5,565 bases of DNA, from the NCBI GenBank assembly GCA_002401525.1, contig NVTH01000196.1:1-5565 (forward strand). Direction: 5' to 3'. The position numbers and the translations under genes were made by a program. This DNA is from Moraxellaceae bacterium (GTDB lineage: Bacteria > Pseudomonadota > Gammaproteobacteria > Pseudomonadales > UBA3067). Below the pieces are notes generated by a model. The model was not told the origin of the DNA. It saw only the letters and a program-made list of their open reading frames with translations, and made no database searches. Positions 5,332 to 5,565 of this stretch are shown piece after piece (positions within the stretch are counted from its first letter, which is position 1; each line of letters begins with the position of its first letter).

Positions 5332-5492
5332 ATACCCTTATTTTGGATCCTTAGGATCCGATTAATAGTTGAATATTGATAGTTTAGTGACTATAGCTTT
5401 CGGTGAGCCGAAAAAAATGGATTTTCTCATGCCGGAGAAATACACGCAAAATAAATTGATTCTGAATGGAAATAAAAATAAGTTTTTTGTCG
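5332..5492. other. folD upstream region
   Basis: This AT-rich leader and spacer holds no open frame worth calling. On -, TATTAA (5362-5367) and TATAGT (5390-5395) are possible -10 boxes for folD, but neither has a good -35. Two small stems are visible, TTTCGG-TGAG-CCGAAA (5398-5413) and TTTCTC-ATGCCG-GAGAAA (5423-5440); neither has a T-run in the right place for a terminator. The A/T-rich stretch at about 5464-5490 lies directly before the + promoter and could act as an UP element. Confidence 0.5.
5345..5359. promoter_or_regulatory. Dyad GGATCC-TTA-GGATCC before folD
   Basis: This 15-base near-perfect palindrome has its edge 13 bases upstream of the folD ATG, just outside the ribosome-binding site. 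Each arm is itself the palindrome GGATCC. It could be an operator or, in RNA, a tight stem next to the Shine-Dalgarno sequence that lowers translation initiation. No matching regulator is seen. Confidence 0.4.
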
Positions 5493-5521
5493 TTGACCTA
5501 AACTGTTGATCTGGGTATTAT
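5493..5521 (+). promoter_or_regulatory. Near-consensus sigma-70 promoter with GC-rich discriminator
   Basis: TTGACC (5493-5498, 5 of 6 matches) is separated by exactly 17 bases from TATTAT (5516-5521, 5 of 6). The discriminator that follows, TCGCGCTC, is GC-rich, as is typical of stable-RNA promoters subject to stringent (ppGpp) control. An A/T-rich tract lies upstream. Transcription would start near 5528-5530 and run out of the window to the right. Confidence 0.78.
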
Positions 5522-5557
5522 TCGCGCTCTGTTTTTGAGACGCTTTTAGTCTGATAT

Positions 5558-5565
5558 CGGGGTGT
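5558..5565 (+). tRNA. Probable first eight bases of a tRNA-Pro gene, cut by the window edge
   Basis: The window ends in CGGGGTGT. This fits a seven-base acceptor arm CGGGGTG plus the invariant T8, and matches my recollection of many gammaproteobacterial tRNA-Pro genes, which begin with C rather than G. It lies about 30 bases after the predicted transcription start of a strong promoter with a stringent-type discriminator, a normal tRNA leader length. Eight bases cannot prove a tRNA; the call rests on the combination with the promoter. Confidence 0.45.

Noticed and set aside
1..5565. CRISPR array, insertion sequence, phage or toxin-antitoxin system
   Set aside because: No regularly spaced repeats, transposase, integrase or small two-gene toxin module is present; all five long frames are metabolic or housekeeping enzymes.

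Overview
This window reads as chromosome from a gammaproteobacterium of moderate GC content. CysS and FolD both keep the E. coli residue numbering at every catalytic or metal-binding position. FolD also carries stretches ([26 protein letters not shown]) that look E. coli-like from memory. A marine, lipid- or steroid-degrading lineage near the Cellvibrionales/Spongiibacteraceae would fit the thiolase, amidohydrolase and MFE-2-like dehydrogenase set, but that placement is inference and not visible in the sequence.

Layout from left to right. (1) The 3' end of a thiolase gene on + (2-295). (2) A terminator zone (301-396) with a strong symmetrical hairpin serving this convergent pair. (3) On -, a metal-dependent TIM-barrel amidohydrolase (482-1381), preceded on the same strand by a gap of about 290 bp and then a short-chain dehydrogenase of the (3R)-hydroxyacyl-CoA dehydrogenase / MFE-2 type (1675-2574). 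(4) A divergent control region (2575-2890) with several dyads and a direct repeat. (5) cysS on + (2891-4315), convergent with folD on - (4474-5331), separated by a hairpin-rich gap. (6) A right-hand intergenic region (5332-5557) holding a near-consensus sigma-70 promoter on + with a GC-rich discriminator. The window stops on CGGGGTGT, which fits the first eight bases of a tRNA-Pro gene.

Functionally there are two blocks. The left one looks catabolic: the thiolase cleaves 3-ketoacyl-CoA, the dehydrogenase oxidises a 3-hydroxyacyl-CoA, and the amidohydrolase is a hydrolase or decarboxylase of unknown substrate. They are plausible partners in a beta-oxidation-like route for an unusual acyl chain or ring substrate. 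The right one is housekeeping: cysteinyl-tRNA charging, one-carbon folate interconversion, and probably a tRNA operon.

I found no CRISPR array, insertion sequence, phage gene or clearly new system. The points most worth a second look are the predicted tRNA promoter and gene at the right edge, a possible 18-codon coding remnant in frame behind the amidohydrolase, dyads in the dehydrogenase leader and before folD, and an inverted repeat that runs through the cysS stop codon.
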